Below, piece by piece: positions 43,701-56,091 of a stretch of 64,000 bases of DNA (position 1 is the first letter of the stretch; every line of letters begins with the position of its first letter). The stretch spans positions 7,813,272 to 7,877,271 of the forward strand of contig CM042038.1 of the NCBI GenBank assembly GCA_023525975.1. Direction: 5' to 3'. Both the position numbers and the translations under genes were made by a program. Below the pieces are notes generated by a model that was given only the letters and a program-made list of their open reading frames with translations, was not told the origin of the DNA and did no database searches. Origin of the DNA: Smallanthus sonchifolius. Lineage: Eukaryota > Streptophyta > Magnoliopsida > Asterales > Asteraceae.

Positions 43701-46700
43701 CATACCTATAAATCTATGAAAATACATAAGCAATCAAATCATTTTGCTCTTGTTTCTTTCGGTCGATTTACTTGTGTTGCTTTTACCGAATCATTTGCTA
43801 GAGTAAATAGTTGGCGAGAGACTTGTGTGAAAAACAAGAAACTATATTTGTTTTTTATGAGTAAAAATTTGTCGAGCGACTTTTGTGAAAATAAAAGAGA
43901 GAGTATATTGGTTTTTTATGTGAAAAGGTTTGTTGAGTGACTTTTATAAGAAAAAAAATATATTTCTTTTTTTTCAGCATTTGCCCTTTATTTTATGGAA
44001 AGTTTGTAAGTTTTACAGATGTAAATATGAAAACTTTGCAAATTGAAAGAGATGATGGAGGGAAAAAAAGAAGGGGAAAAACAAAAATCGAGATCACAAG
44101 AGCACACCACGTGTCATACGAGATATTAATTTATTATAATAAAGATTACATAATATCTCATTCACAAATGTCAGTGACATTTGTCACCGACCATTCTATA
44201 GTATATATAGTTTGATTTTTCTTTAATAACTTTCACATTTGTTTGTTTATCTTTTTTCTTGACATTTCGGTATAATTTTTTTTTTAAAACTGAGTCGTAT
44301 CCAAAGTAATGTAATTTTTAGGTATCATGAGTTATATCGACTGACTGTGACGTGCTGGCACGATGAAAAATGAGACCGACTGAAAAACATCGGTACCGTT
44401 ATCTAATTTTCTTTTTTCTATGTTTCGATATCCATAACCGACTCACCGTAACTTCATACATTTATTTTATGTATTCAACTACGATTCTTTTTATGTTTAG
44501 CCACGTTAATATCATCGATTCAACCTTTTAAGGTCCACCTCTCGTCGCAGAACGCGAAGCAAAATTTATTTAACCATGTTTTCTTTTATGCTTAACCACA
44601 TTAATAACACCGTCTAAACCGAATAAGTTCCGATTCCTGCTACGAGTCGTAGTCCAAATTTTCTAGTTTATATTAATAATCTTGTACATACATTTACTCA
44701 ATCATAATGTAGTGGGACCCTTTGAGTTATATCGACGATAAATATAGCAACAGTTTGTACGTCGATATGGATGAGTCTCATTTATCTCAACTAAATTAAC
44801 ACAATTTATTATCTTTGGTTTTATTTCTAGTTTTTTAAATTAAAATAAGTATTTGTGTACTTAATTTTAATATATTTAATTTTAATAAAAAAAACATACT
44901 TGAACCAGTTTTAAAAATAAGAAAATGATTACGGTAATTATACAGCTAATTATTATTATTATTATTATTGATGAACAAAAGTACTTTTGTGATTATCTTT
45001 TGTGTTTAACTGTTAGCACAACTAAAATATCTTTATAAATTAGTAAATGGAGAAATATTTTTTCACATATAAATTAAGGGTTTTTATATTCAAGCAGATG
45101 TACGAAAAAAAAATCATCATTTTTGTGGACACCAAATCTAAACCCAAATCCATAAGTAGGGACAAGTTTTTGTAGGCTTCTTGTGGCATGAATGCACCTA
45201 TATGAATATGGGCCAAACTTTAAAATAGAAATAACACAAATTTACATGAATCAACTTTTATTTTTATACATGCCTACATTTTTATATCTTACTTTTCATT
45301 AATTACACTAGATACATTTTATGTATAACGTTGTAACAAATTTAGACCTTTCGTTTAATATCCGTTTGATTTCTCCGTGAATTTCAAGGCACGTGTGATT
45401 TGTAAAGATATGGTTTTTTCCTCATTTGTGAAATGGTTTTTTACTCATTTATTTGATTATTACACATGTGTTTTTGGTTTACACATATGTAAATAGCGTG
45501 TTTTTTATTTTGTTTTATGAAACTATCGAGAGTTAAAATTCTATTTAATGAAAAAAATGAAATGACATTTTTACCCCTCAATTTAATCTAAGCCACAAAT
45601 TAGTTTTTAAAATATAATAAAAAACAGAATCAATCATAACCACATATTAAAATATATGAAAATGAATATGACCCGGAATTTACTTTCTGGGTTATCTCTA
45701 TAAAAGCTAGTTTACAAAATATACACTCATCCATAAAAAAACTCAAAAGTTAGTTCATTGTATTTTACTGATAAAGTTGATTTTATCAAATACATACTTC
45801 AACCATTATTACAACATTCAAAATTAAAAACCTGAAAATGATTTTATAGACTACAAAATAAGTACAGAAGTTTTAAGTAGCAATATTCTGATGGGGTTTT
45901 TTGCTTTTCATTTTTTCCTTTTAAAGCGAGTTGGCAATTCAACTTCATTTTATTATTTTTTTTTCTTTTAAAAATGTCAATATTTTGATGTGTTCAAGCT
46001 TTTCTTTTCATTTTTTTTAGATGAAAAGAAAATATCATCTATTGATAGGATTTTACCGGGAATGATTTTTGTTGTTGCTTTATTTTCAAGATGAATGTCG
46101 TTTTAATATAAATTGTCAAGAAAAATGGTTGTAAATCCAATATAAATATTACCAAGTGTTAAGGCTAACAAATTGGCATTTTTTTTAACAATAAACTCAC
46201 ACCCACTAATATACTATTCTACTCCTAAATTATATCACTTTACTTATAATACTTGAACCTTCACTAATTGGGAAAGAATTTCACCAAGATTTTGATACCA
46301 TTAGGTTACCAACCATTTGGTAACAATTCGACAATTAGAACCAAGATTAGTGGAGTTTACTAGTCAATTAAGAAATGCCTTCCATTTGCTTTCATGTATT
46401 TGTCATTCACCAACCATCTCCAAGATCATTTATTTTAAAAGAAAAAGGTAAGATAATGTTGTCTAATAAAAAATATTTTATAAATTAAAATTTTAATTTT
46501 AGTAATGAAATCTATTTTAAGTAACGATATTTATTTACCATAGCTATTTTTAAACACTTTTTAGCTCGTCGTGAAACTCTTAGCAAAGGGAATGCAATCC
46601 TTTTAATTGATAATTACATATAACTGTGCGTCCAAAGTGAGTAAAAACCACTTTTTCATAACACATAATCTCCTAATTTTATTTTTTTACCAAACACAAT

Positions 46701-46879
46701 AACATCAAATATATTTATTCACAACTAGCAATTACTTCTCTTATAAGAAACAAAACAAAAGCATATTTCAAATTATTAAAATAAGATGATTGAAACACTT
46801 CACACTTGCCAATATCCAACTTGAAGAATTATTAACAAAAGATTCCCACTTCTAAAACAAAACCCCACAAAAGAAAAGG
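40728..46879. other. 6-kb AT-rich region without recognised genes
   Basis: Visible structure is limited. A 45-bp direct repeat (around CAACTTTTAAATATATAAAA) lies at 41557 and 41737. A mobile-element-like piece lies at 42600-42660 (CAGTGGCGTACCC.., GGGGTCGGCCGACCCC). Related diverged words 'TTTCGATAT..ATAACCGA' occur near 41205 and 44420. A relative of the 37931-40456 element lies at 45400-45710. Open frames here are short and AT-biased; none matches a family. Confidence 0.5.
45400..45710. mobile_element. partial inverted relative of the (TA)n-associated TIR element
   Basis: GAAATGACATTTTTACCCCT.. and TTTAATCTAAGCCACAAATT match the complement of 38040-38110. The 65-bp terminal repeat is missing. 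Confidence 0.5.
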
Positions 46880-46885
46880 TTGACC
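46880..46885 (+). promoter_or_regulatory. W-box upstream of the TNL gene
   Basis: TTGACC, 73 bp before the ATG. W-boxes bind WRKY factors and are common in defence-gene promoters. A single six-base match is weak evidence. Confidence 0.35.
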
Positions 46886-46957
46886 TTTCATATTATGACT
46901 TATGAGACTTTTGATCACATCTGAGTGATTCCTTTTCCTCCCATCCTGTTCTTGTTC

Positions 46958-49900
46958 ATGGCTTCTGAAACCACCAAAAACCACCACCTTCATACATGTT
47001 CATCTTCTTCACACTACACATATGACCTTTTTTTAAGCTTCAAAGGCAAAGATACAGGGAAAAACTTCATTGACCATCTCTACCTAGCTTTGACCCAATC
47101 TGGAATCCACACATTCAGGCATGACTATAAACTATCAATTGGCAATGACAGGGATTTGGAGATACCAAAAGCTATCCAAGAATCTAGGGTTTCTATCATT
47201 GTGTTCTCAAAAGACTATGTTTTTACGGGTCGGTGTCTAGATGAATTGGTGAACATATTGGACTGCAAGGAGAGTAATGGGCAGGTAGTTCTTCCGGTTT
47301 ACTACAAAATTGACCCGGCCCAAATTCATGAACAGACCATGACTTTTGGTATTTCTGAGAAGGGTTTGGCTATGGACATCAAGAAAGTGGAAAGATGGCG
47401 GGTCGGGTTAGCCCAGGTTGCAAATTTACCTAGATGGGACTTGCAAAACATCACGAATGGGTAACACACTAACACTTTGATTTTAATATAGGTACTTTCA
47501 TTTGCAATATTTTTACTACATTTGTTTTGACTAAAACTGCAGGCCCGAAGCGAAGTTTATCAAACAAATTGTTAGGCATGTACATAACATAGTAAAACAT
47601 AAGAGACTACATGTAGCAAAGTATCCCGTGGGATTGGAGTCTCATGTTAGAAACCTAAATTCAGTAATGTTGACCGGGTCAAATGAGGTCAAAGTAGTTG
47701 GAATCTATGGAATGGGGGGCATAGGCAAAACAACCATAGCAAAAGCTTTCTATAACTCAAGTTTTCATTTATTTGAAGGCAGTTGTTTCCTTGCAAATGT
47801 GAGAGAAGTTTCTGAACAACCAAACGGTCTAGTTTGGTTACAAGAGCAACTTCTTTCTAAAATACTCAAGGGGGTGAAACTAAAGGTTCCAAATGAGCAT
47901 ATAGGGATCACTCTTCTTAGAGAAAGAATTTGCCATAAACGAGTTCTTATTATTCTTGATGATATAGACCAAGTGAGTCAGTTAGAGGGACTAACGGGAG
48001 ACCGCCAATGGTTTGGTTTAGGAAGTCAAATCATCATAACAACAAGAGATGAGAATTTTCTAACACAAGCTAAAGTTAACTACAAATATGAGGCCAAAGA
48101 GTTAAATAAGCATGATTCTATGAGGCTATTTAGTTGGCATGCTTTTGGGAAACCTAATCCTGTTGTGAATTATTGGAATCTATCAGCGGAAATTGTGCGT
48201 TATAGTAACGGTCTCCCGTTAGCTCTTGAGGTTTTAGGTGCTTCTTTGTTAGGAAAAACCTCAATAGAACTATGGACTAGTACTTTACATAAACTGAGAA
48301 AAATTCCTCCCCACCAGATATTAAAAAAGCTCAGGATAAGCTTTGATGCATTGGATGATGATAAAATGAAGGATATTTTCCTTGATATAGCGTGTTTTTT
48401 CATTGGAATGGACAAAGATTATGCGATTGATATATTTGATGGTTGTGGTTTCTTTCCGGTGGTTGGGGTTACAATCTTGATTGAAAGATGTTTATTAAGA
48501 ATTGGTGGAAACAATAAGCTAAGAATGCATGATTTAGTGCGGGATATGGGGAGGGAAGTTGTCCGTGAAAAATTTCCTTTTGAACCTGGGAAGCGTAGCC
48601 GACTTTGGTTTCATGAAGATGCAACTCGGGTTATATCTAAAGATGAGGTAAGAAATGCGAATTCACATATTTATGCTCTAACTAATAGGTTGACTTGGAT
48701 TATGTTTTATCTCAAATGGGTTGAACAAAAGAAAATAGCTAAAAAGAGAACGGTTAAATGGGTCTAACAAGTTGAAAACATACTACAATCTAGTTTTTTT
48801 TGTATATACAACCTCCTAAATCCTTTTATTCAGGGATTTAGACTAATACGTCAATAATATTATTTTTGGAATTATGTTTATTAATTTAATTATTTATAAA
48901 AAAACTGACAAAAAGTGAGTGCGGCCCGATTCAACCCGTACTAGAAATTACCCATTGTGACCCGTACTAAAAACGACCCGTTTCACCCTGAATCGATAAT
49001 CTAATCCACCCATCTTGCCACCTCTAGCACTTGTAAATATAATTATTCTAAATCTATCTTTTAGGGTTCAAAAGCAATTGAAGGTCTTGTCCTAAACCAA
49101 CAAAAGCCAATGCATCTAAATACTAAAACATTTGCAATTATGCAAAAGTTAAGGCTACTTCAAATCAACAATGTCCACCTCCATGGAAGCTTTCAAGGTT
49201 TATTTACCGAATTAAGATGGCTTTGTTGGCATCATTGCCCATTGGAATCTTTACCAACCGATTTGCATCCTAGAAAACTAGTTGCTCTTGACATGCAACA
49301 CAGTAATCTTAAAACATGGAATGGCATGAAGGTATGACACATTAATATCCCTTACAAATTCTTTCAATAATTTGTCTATTTCTCCATGCTTAACATTACA
49401 CATCTATGTTTGCTGCTACTGTGTGAAGTTCCTAACCAACTTGAAAAGATTAAATCTTAGCAACTCAAAATTTCTAAGAACTACCCTGGACTTCAGTGGA
49501 GTACCAAAACTTGATGAACTGTCACTTAGATTTTGTTCTAGCTTGTTGGAGCTTGACCCATCAATTGGACATCTGGGCACGTTGACCGAATTGAATTTGG
49601 GATACTGTGAGAACTTAAAAAGTCTTCCAAAAAGCATTTGCAATTTAAGATCACTAGAACGCTTATATCTTGATGAATGCACAAATTTAGACGAGTTACC
49701 AGAGAAAGTAGGCAATATGGAATCCTTACAGGAGCTTCACGCGACTGGAACCGCAATCAGCCAATTACCTGATTCAATTGGACTTCTAAAACAACTTAAA
49801 AATGTTTCTTTAGCTCAGAGTAATAGATATACGAAAGCTAATCCCTGGTTTTCATTCCTCCCGTTACAAATATTTTCACAAACTAAAACAAAGATCAAGT

Positions 49901-50968
49901 TTCTGCCACCAACTGTTTCTACTTTGAGTTCAATAAAAGACATTGATCTTAGTGACAGTAACTTGTCTGATGCTGATATTCCACATGATCTTTCTCAATT
50001 ATCATCACTCGGATATTTGCATCTTAATGGAAACAAATTCCGTAGTCTTCCATCAAGACTTAGTCAGCTGCGTAGTCTTAAACACCTTTGGTTGAATGAT
50101 TGCATGGTGCTACAATCAATTGCAGAATTTCCTCCAAATCTAAGAACACTAGATGCAAGTAACTGCCCTTTGTTGGAAAAACTCCCAGATTTATCAAACT
50201 TGAAATACTTAGAGTGTTTGGATTTTAGTAACTGCAGCAGCTTAGTTGTCTTACAAGGTCTACAGAACATCAAATCCATAAAAGAGATTTATCTAGAAGG
50301 CTGCAGCAATCTCACAACTAGTTTTGAAGAAAGCTTATTCCAGGTCTCTCCCTATATCTATATCTGTATACACACATGACATGCACATACACATGTATTT
50401 ATGATAGCTTATTTACTCTGTTCAGGGGTACTCGGAAGGAGTGGTTAATCGTAGCATTTTTCTTTCAAGGAGGGGAATTCCAAGTTGGTTTAGTCACAAA
50501 AAAGTTGGATCTTTTATCTCCTTTGATGTACCCTCAGGCATTGAAACAGAATTCTTAGAGATGACTCTTTGGGTTGATTATGTAAACGAGGGTAAGCACG
50601 CGGTTGGACTTAAAGCAACCATCAAGAACAAGACAAATGAAACTGAATGGACCTATGAAGCCAACTTCTTCAGGACCTTTGAAGTGAATTCATGGGTTAG
50701 TAATGGTCCGCAACCGTACCCGCTACGAAGTGGAGACATGATTGAGGTTTATGTTGGAGGGGACACAGGTTTGAAGATAGAGAAGTGTGGGATTCATCTG
50801 GCATACAAAACAGACATCAAAACTACAACACAGAGTTCACAAGCAATGGTGGAAACTGAAAGCAAAAATTTGGACTTTATCCATGAAAAGAGAGGTCATG
50901 GAGCAGTGCAAACAAGCTGTGAACTGTCTAACGAGAACAGACTCTCAAAGAGATTGAAACTGGAGTAA
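46958..50968 (+). CDS. TIR-NBS-LRR (TNL) immune receptor, 5 exons, apparently intact
   Basis: Exons: 46958-47460, 47543-48647, 49065-49331, 49429-50343, 50426-50968; 1,110 residues. Order of domains: TIR (about 27-165), NB-ARC, LRR (exons 3-4, about 537-930) and a C-JID jelly-roll tail in exon 5 (RRGIPSWFSHKKVGSFISFD). NB-ARC motifs are complete: P-loop GMGGIGKTT at 224-232, kinase-2 RVLIILDDID, GLPLALEV, and MHD at 496-498. TNLs sense pathogen effectors; the TIR domain is an NAD-cleaving enzyme signalling through EDS1. The TIR start is unusual: SFKGKDTGKNF where most have SFRGEDTR, and the BB-loop reads FRHDYKLSIGNDRDLEIP. The CLDEL motif with the catalytic Glu is kept. An in-frame upstream ATG at 46925 is possible, but the Met at 46958 is more typical. 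It stands alone with no paired head-to-head gene. Confidence 0.93.
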
Positions 50969-51299
50969 AGTAAGATATATATTGAACAATTATATAGATA
51001 AAATTGTTGGAAAAATAATTATATTTATAAACTGCAGCACATTTTGGTTGTAATTCAATGCATTTACGTTGAAGCTCACATGTCAAATTACATATTTAAT
51101 TTTACTAGTTACTAAGATGAAAAAAAATGAGGATTGTTGATTCTTGAACTGATATTCCATACATTCATGATGATGTTTATGAACTCAACGCAAGTTGTAT
51201 GTTTGGAGTATGATATATAGGAAGTCATACCAGTAAGCAAAGACTACAGTTTCTTGTAGACATTTCGTCGAACACCTGGGAGTCACTTTCAAAGTGATG

Positions 51300-51720
51300 T
51301 CGTTTCCTCACGAATATTCAAGCAACAATTGCATACTTGTTTGCTTCAAAGATTGAGTTCCAACATCTGGAACTATAAATATCAATTGAAGTGGGACCAT
51401 TGCCAAAATCATATAAAATTAGCAGTTTGACCAAACAAATTCCGTCGCTAATCGCACCACCAAGTTTTTTAATCGAATTCTGCCGACGTACCGGGTTGTC
51501 CGCAGAATGCCGTTCGGGTAACGGAAACATTGAGAATTGGATACGGACACGTGAATACAGCCGAAACGGCTGAGTGTCACCGGAGTGGGCCCATGCCGGC
51601 GTGTGTGTTGACACGTCACAACAGTCGCAATGAAATGAGGGCATGTGTCTCTCCCGTATCTACTACACACCAAACCCCTTTCTCTGTCGTTTTGAATATA
51701 ATGTATACAAACGAAGACCA
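51300..51720. other. less AT-rich block 3' of the TNL gene, unrecognised
   Basis: Both strands are open for 60-110 codons here, but none of the translations matches a family. It may be an upstream exon or promoter-like region of an unrecognised transcript, or a gene scrap. Confidence 0.25.
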
Positions 51721-52809
51721 GTTTAATATAAAAACCTTAAAAAACTAGAAAAAAAGGTCGAAATTGCAACTTTGTCCTTCAAGTATTGGTTAGGTGCTTT
51801 TCTGGTTCATCAACAAACTACAAAGTTTTCTTTTATGCTTTTACTTCTCAAACTGTGTTTGCTGATTTTAATTGTATTTATTTAGAATAAATTGGTTGGT
51901 ATGATATGCTTATTATAAGTTTGATTTTGACATTAAAAAGTATGGACTAAATTTCAATCTTTTTCATATTATAACATGCATGCATGTTCTGGAAGTTGGT
52001 TTACTTTAACATTAAATCATATCATGTGTCTTGTACATGACATTAACAACATCATTTCATGCTATTTCTCAATTGTCGTCGTTTTAAATGTACCCTCTTG
52101 ATCTCTATTTTCAGTTGCATTGATATCCATGTTATCTGTCGTATTTTAGTAGCTTCCTACACTTAACACATTAATTTTACTTTGTATGATAATCTCTCTC
52201 TAAACTTATAATATCGTGCTCTCTTATCCTAAACTTATCACTTACCTCACAACCGAGAAAAAATGTGAGAGGTGATTCATGATCTAGAAATTTTACTTCA
52301 TGCTCCATATAATACATTTTAAATCATAATATATAAGCATGTTAAAAATGGTTATTGTGTATCGAGTATTTTTTTAGCGCATGTAAATCATTCAAAAAAT
52401 GGTTTATAGGATAAGTTTTATAACATTTTCATAGTGATTTGGATTTAATTCAGAGGATGAGATCAAAGATGATCAATGATTTAGTTATATTAATTGCGGT
52501 TTACAGTATTGCCTTATACGTTTTTAAGATTATTTTTTAAGTTCTCCAATTTTTATATATACCTATCATTTTCAAAATTTTTAAAAATTTTAAAATATTA
52601 AATTGATTATTTCTCATAATAGTTAAAGGTTTACAAATAAGTTTAAGATTGAACAAGTTACAATAGTTCAAGGTTTACAAATGAATCATCCAATAGTTGA
52701 AGGATCAACTACCAATTATTTTCCAAAACAGAAATGAAATTGAAAAATGAAATCCTTCACCCGCCAAGACTCCAACAGTTTCCTCCATTTGTCTCCAAGC
52801 ATCTATTAT

Positions 52810-52816
52810 TATAAAC
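52810..52816 (+). promoter_or_regulatory. probable TATA box of the RABC2-like gene
   Basis: TATAAAC within TTATTATAAACTC, 75 bp before the ATG and followed by a GA-rich leader. Confidence 0.4.
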
Positions 52817-52890
52817 TCTAGAGAGAGAGACCAAACCATCACAAAATTCAAATTCTTTCAACAAAATTGGGGATTTTTAATTCCATAAAA

Positions 52891-55800
52891 ATGGGTTCAT
52901 CATCTCCTCCATCAGCAACTCCATACATGACCGGAGAAATCAAAGGAGGTTGGAAACGATCACAGATCAGTCCCACCAGTTATGATTACTCCTTCAAGAT
53001 TCTGGTCATCGGAGATTCAGGTGTTGGCAAAAGTAGCCTTCTTCTCAGTTTCATCTCCACCTCTGAAGACCCTCTTCAAGATATTTCTCCCACTATTGGT
53101 AATCATTCAATTCCCACTCTTTTTCTCTATTTTTATATTTTTATTTTGAAATTTAGAGTGTTTTTCTTCTGTTTCTTGATGGATATCTTGATTTATTTCT
53201 GATTTCTTTTTTGAATCTTTTTGTTGGTTTATTATTCTTGGATTTTCTTACTAGTTACCTACAAATCTTCAGCTAGATATTCATATAAAATCTTGTAATT
53301 TTTAGGGATTTTTATTTATTTTTATAAAATCTTGTAATTTTTAGGGATTTTTATTCATGACCCCAAGCTTATTACTGTTTTATTTTTTCTTAATGACGTA
53401 TAAATTTTCTTGATTTGTTGTCCATAATAATATATACCATGTTTCCCTTACAATTGTATTATTTGATTTTACTGTAACTTTATATAAAACTTAAGCAATT
53501 TGTAATATTAAATGATAAATTTTTTTGCTTGGATCCTTTAGTTGATGTATAGATTCTTTTGGTTTATTTTTCTTGGATTTTCTTACTAATTACCCATAAA
53601 TCTTCAATCCTCACTGGTTTTCTTAGATATTTATATAAAATCTTGTAATTTGAGGGATTTTTATTCGTTACCCCATGCTTATTACTGTTCTATTTTTTCT
53701 TTATGATGTATAGGTTTTCTTGATTTGTTGTTCATAATCATATATACCCTGTTTCCCAGACACTTGTATAATTTGATTTTCTTGAAAATTTATATTAACA
53801 TCAAGCAGTTTGTAATATTAAATGGTAATTTTTTAGCTTTGATCCTTTTGTTGATGTATAGATTCTTTTGATTTCTTGCATACATGCATATATGTCTACA
53901 TGTGCATTGGAGATTGATTGGGTATCTGTACTATTTTGTAGGAAATTATTTACCACAAAGTATTTTTATTTTATTTTATTGGATTTTTTTACTACCCAGA
54001 CACTCATTATTATTATTTTTGGATTTTCTTTTCAGTACAACTGTGTTTTCTTGATCATTCCCTTGATATAGGGACTTTCTTCATTGTTTCTGGTCATTAT
54101 TGTTCTTATTGGATTCATGGGTCTTTTGGGAATTTCACTGACAACCCATGTTCCCTAGTTTTGACTTTGATCTTTATTTTTTATTTTTTTCAGCTATATA
54201 AACTATACTATTTACCTTTTTGTTTTCTTGTTCTTGAATTATTTTGTGGATAAAGTGAAAATTGATCTTAAAACGAAACATGTGTATCAATTGTGTTATC
54301 TTTAGTCATGTGAATTGATTCAATAAAGGTTCCAAATTTTTTGTTCTTCAAATAAAATATGAGTATTTGCATGTGGTAAGATGATACCAAGATTTGGTTT
54401 TATTATATGATATGACAGTAGACTAAAAAAATATGGTCCCCTAAATTATGGTTTTCAAAATCTTGCTATACATGTTTTAGACAAAAGCTCATGATGTATG
54501 CTTATATGTTCCCATTTCAATGATAGTATTTTCATGTTTATTGATATGATGAGTCATGATTCATGAATTGCTTGTTATAATGTTAAGCATGCACGCATGG
54601 TGTCCGGTAATATGCCAACAACATAGATTTTTAAATCAAGTAATCGAGAAAACGTATTTGTCAATTTTCAGGTGTGGATTTCAAGATGAAGATGCTCACA
54701 GTTGAAGGAAAACGACTCAAATTGACGATATGGGATACAGGTAATTATAACTATATATTGTTTTTCGATTAATAACCTCTCATTAGAGGAAAACAAATGC
54801 CATTTGTGAAACGGTTTTTCTGCTGCAGCCGGACAAGAGAGGTTTGGGACGTTAACAAGCTCTTACTACCGAGGTGCACATGGAATCATTCTTGGTATGC
54901 CATCAAATTAGTTTACAACTTTACGTCGTTATAAGATGATTAACAAGAACCTTCAAGGGGGCGGTGCAGTGGTAAGCGCCTGATTCCATCTAGCAGATGT
55001 CTCATGTTCGAAACCAGGTTCCACTGGTTTTGCCTTCAACCCCTTGAAGGCCACATGCCCAACACAAGCTATGTTTTAATTGGTTATGATGGTTAGCAGG
55101 GTATTACACTATTACGGTTAAAAAAAAGATGAATAACAAGTGATTCATGCTCGTTATATTTCTAATTTTCAGTTTATGATGTTACCCGAAGAGAAACTTT
55201 TACAAACTTATCAGAAATATGGGCGCGAGAAGTTGATCTCTACTCCACAAACCCTGATTGTGTCAAGATTCTAGTCGGAAACAAGGTCGATAGGGTAAGT
55301 TTATGAGCTAAAAAGGTCACACCTTTTACTTTTATTATCAATCTTTATATACCGATTAACGCGTATCACAATCATGATGACAAATTTCAGGATGTTGAGA
55401 GGGCTGTAACGGTTGAAGAGGGAATGGCACTTGCAAAAAAGCATGATTGTTTATTTTATGAATGTAGTGCTAGAACTAGAGCGAATGTACAACAATGCTT
55501 TAAAGATCTTGCCCTAAAGGTGCATACATACTTTTATAATTGTCAGATACAGAGCTGGTTCACGACATGCTTTATTTTTGATGGGTTCAGCCAAATGGGT
55601 CAAACATGTTGAAAGTCGTCAATGTGTATTTTTATCGCATATTAAATCATTTTATTGAAAAGATATGATTGTTACTGAAAAAAAAAAAATTTGCAGTCAT
55701 ATTTAACACAGTTTATAATAAATTTAAAATTCTTGTATAAAAATTGTTCCAAGTCAACCCATCTTGACCCATTTTGAACCCTGGAACTTTTTCCCTGTTT

Positions 55801-56091
55801 TGAGCAGAATTCATTTGGCCCATTACTCAATCCATTCATTTTGTCACCTCTAATAAGATAGCTTAACCACCAAGATCTTGACCCTCACAAAATCAAGGAT
55901 AATTTTTATTTTTATTAGTTATTTTTTTATTTTTTTTTGTAAAAACTGTTGTATCTGACTAAACACTTAAAATTGTGCAGATACTGGATAAACCTGGTCT
56001 ACTGGAGCAGGGATCAGTGGTAGTGAAGAGACAAATCTTGAAGGAGAAGCAACTTTCCCAGAAAAAAAGAAGCGACAACTGTTGCTCTTAA
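52891..56091 (+). CDS. RABC2/Rab18-type small GTPase, 6 exons
   Basis: Exons: 52891-53098, 54672-54740, 54829-54894, 55173-55294, 55391-55519, 55981-56091; 234 residues. GTPase motifs: GDSGVGKS at 41-48, switch-I SPTIGVDFK at 66-74, WDTAGQE at 90-96, NKVD at 151-154 and ECSAR at 179-183. The C-terminus is NCCS, which places two adjacent cysteines for prenylation one residue before the end. Order and wording of blocks (TLTSSYYRGAHGIILVYDVT, RRETFTNL, ECSARTRANVQQCF) fit plant RABC2 (Rab18 class), regulators of vesicle and peroxisome- or lipid-droplet-associated traffic. It has an N-terminal extension of about 20 residues (PPSATPYMTGEIKGGWKRSQ) compared with Arabidopsis RABC2a. Intron 1 is long and holds an imperfect tandem duplication; intron 3 holds a SINE. 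Confidence 0.94.
53217..53880. repeat. imperfect 340-bp tandem duplication in intron 1 of the RABC2-like gene
   Basis: Copy A (about 53217-53555) and copy B (about 53556-53880) share TTCTTGGATTTTCTTACTA, 'ATATAAAATCTTGTAATTT', 'GCTTATTACTGTT', 'TTTTCTTGATTTGTTG' and 'AGCTTTGATCC/TGCTTGGATCC' in the same order. Copy A contains an extra 42-bp repeat of TATAAAATCTTGTAATTTTT. Confidence 0.75.
54948..55126 (+). mobile_element. tRNA-derived SINE in intron 3 of the RABC2-like gene
   Basis: It starts TTCAAGGGGGCGGTGCAGTG (A-box TGGTAAGCG..), has B-box-like TGTTCGAAACC and ends in an A-run. It is flanked by AGATGATTAACAAG (54934-54947) and AGATGAATAACAAG (55127-55140), a 14-bp target duplication with one change. 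Confidence 0.88.
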
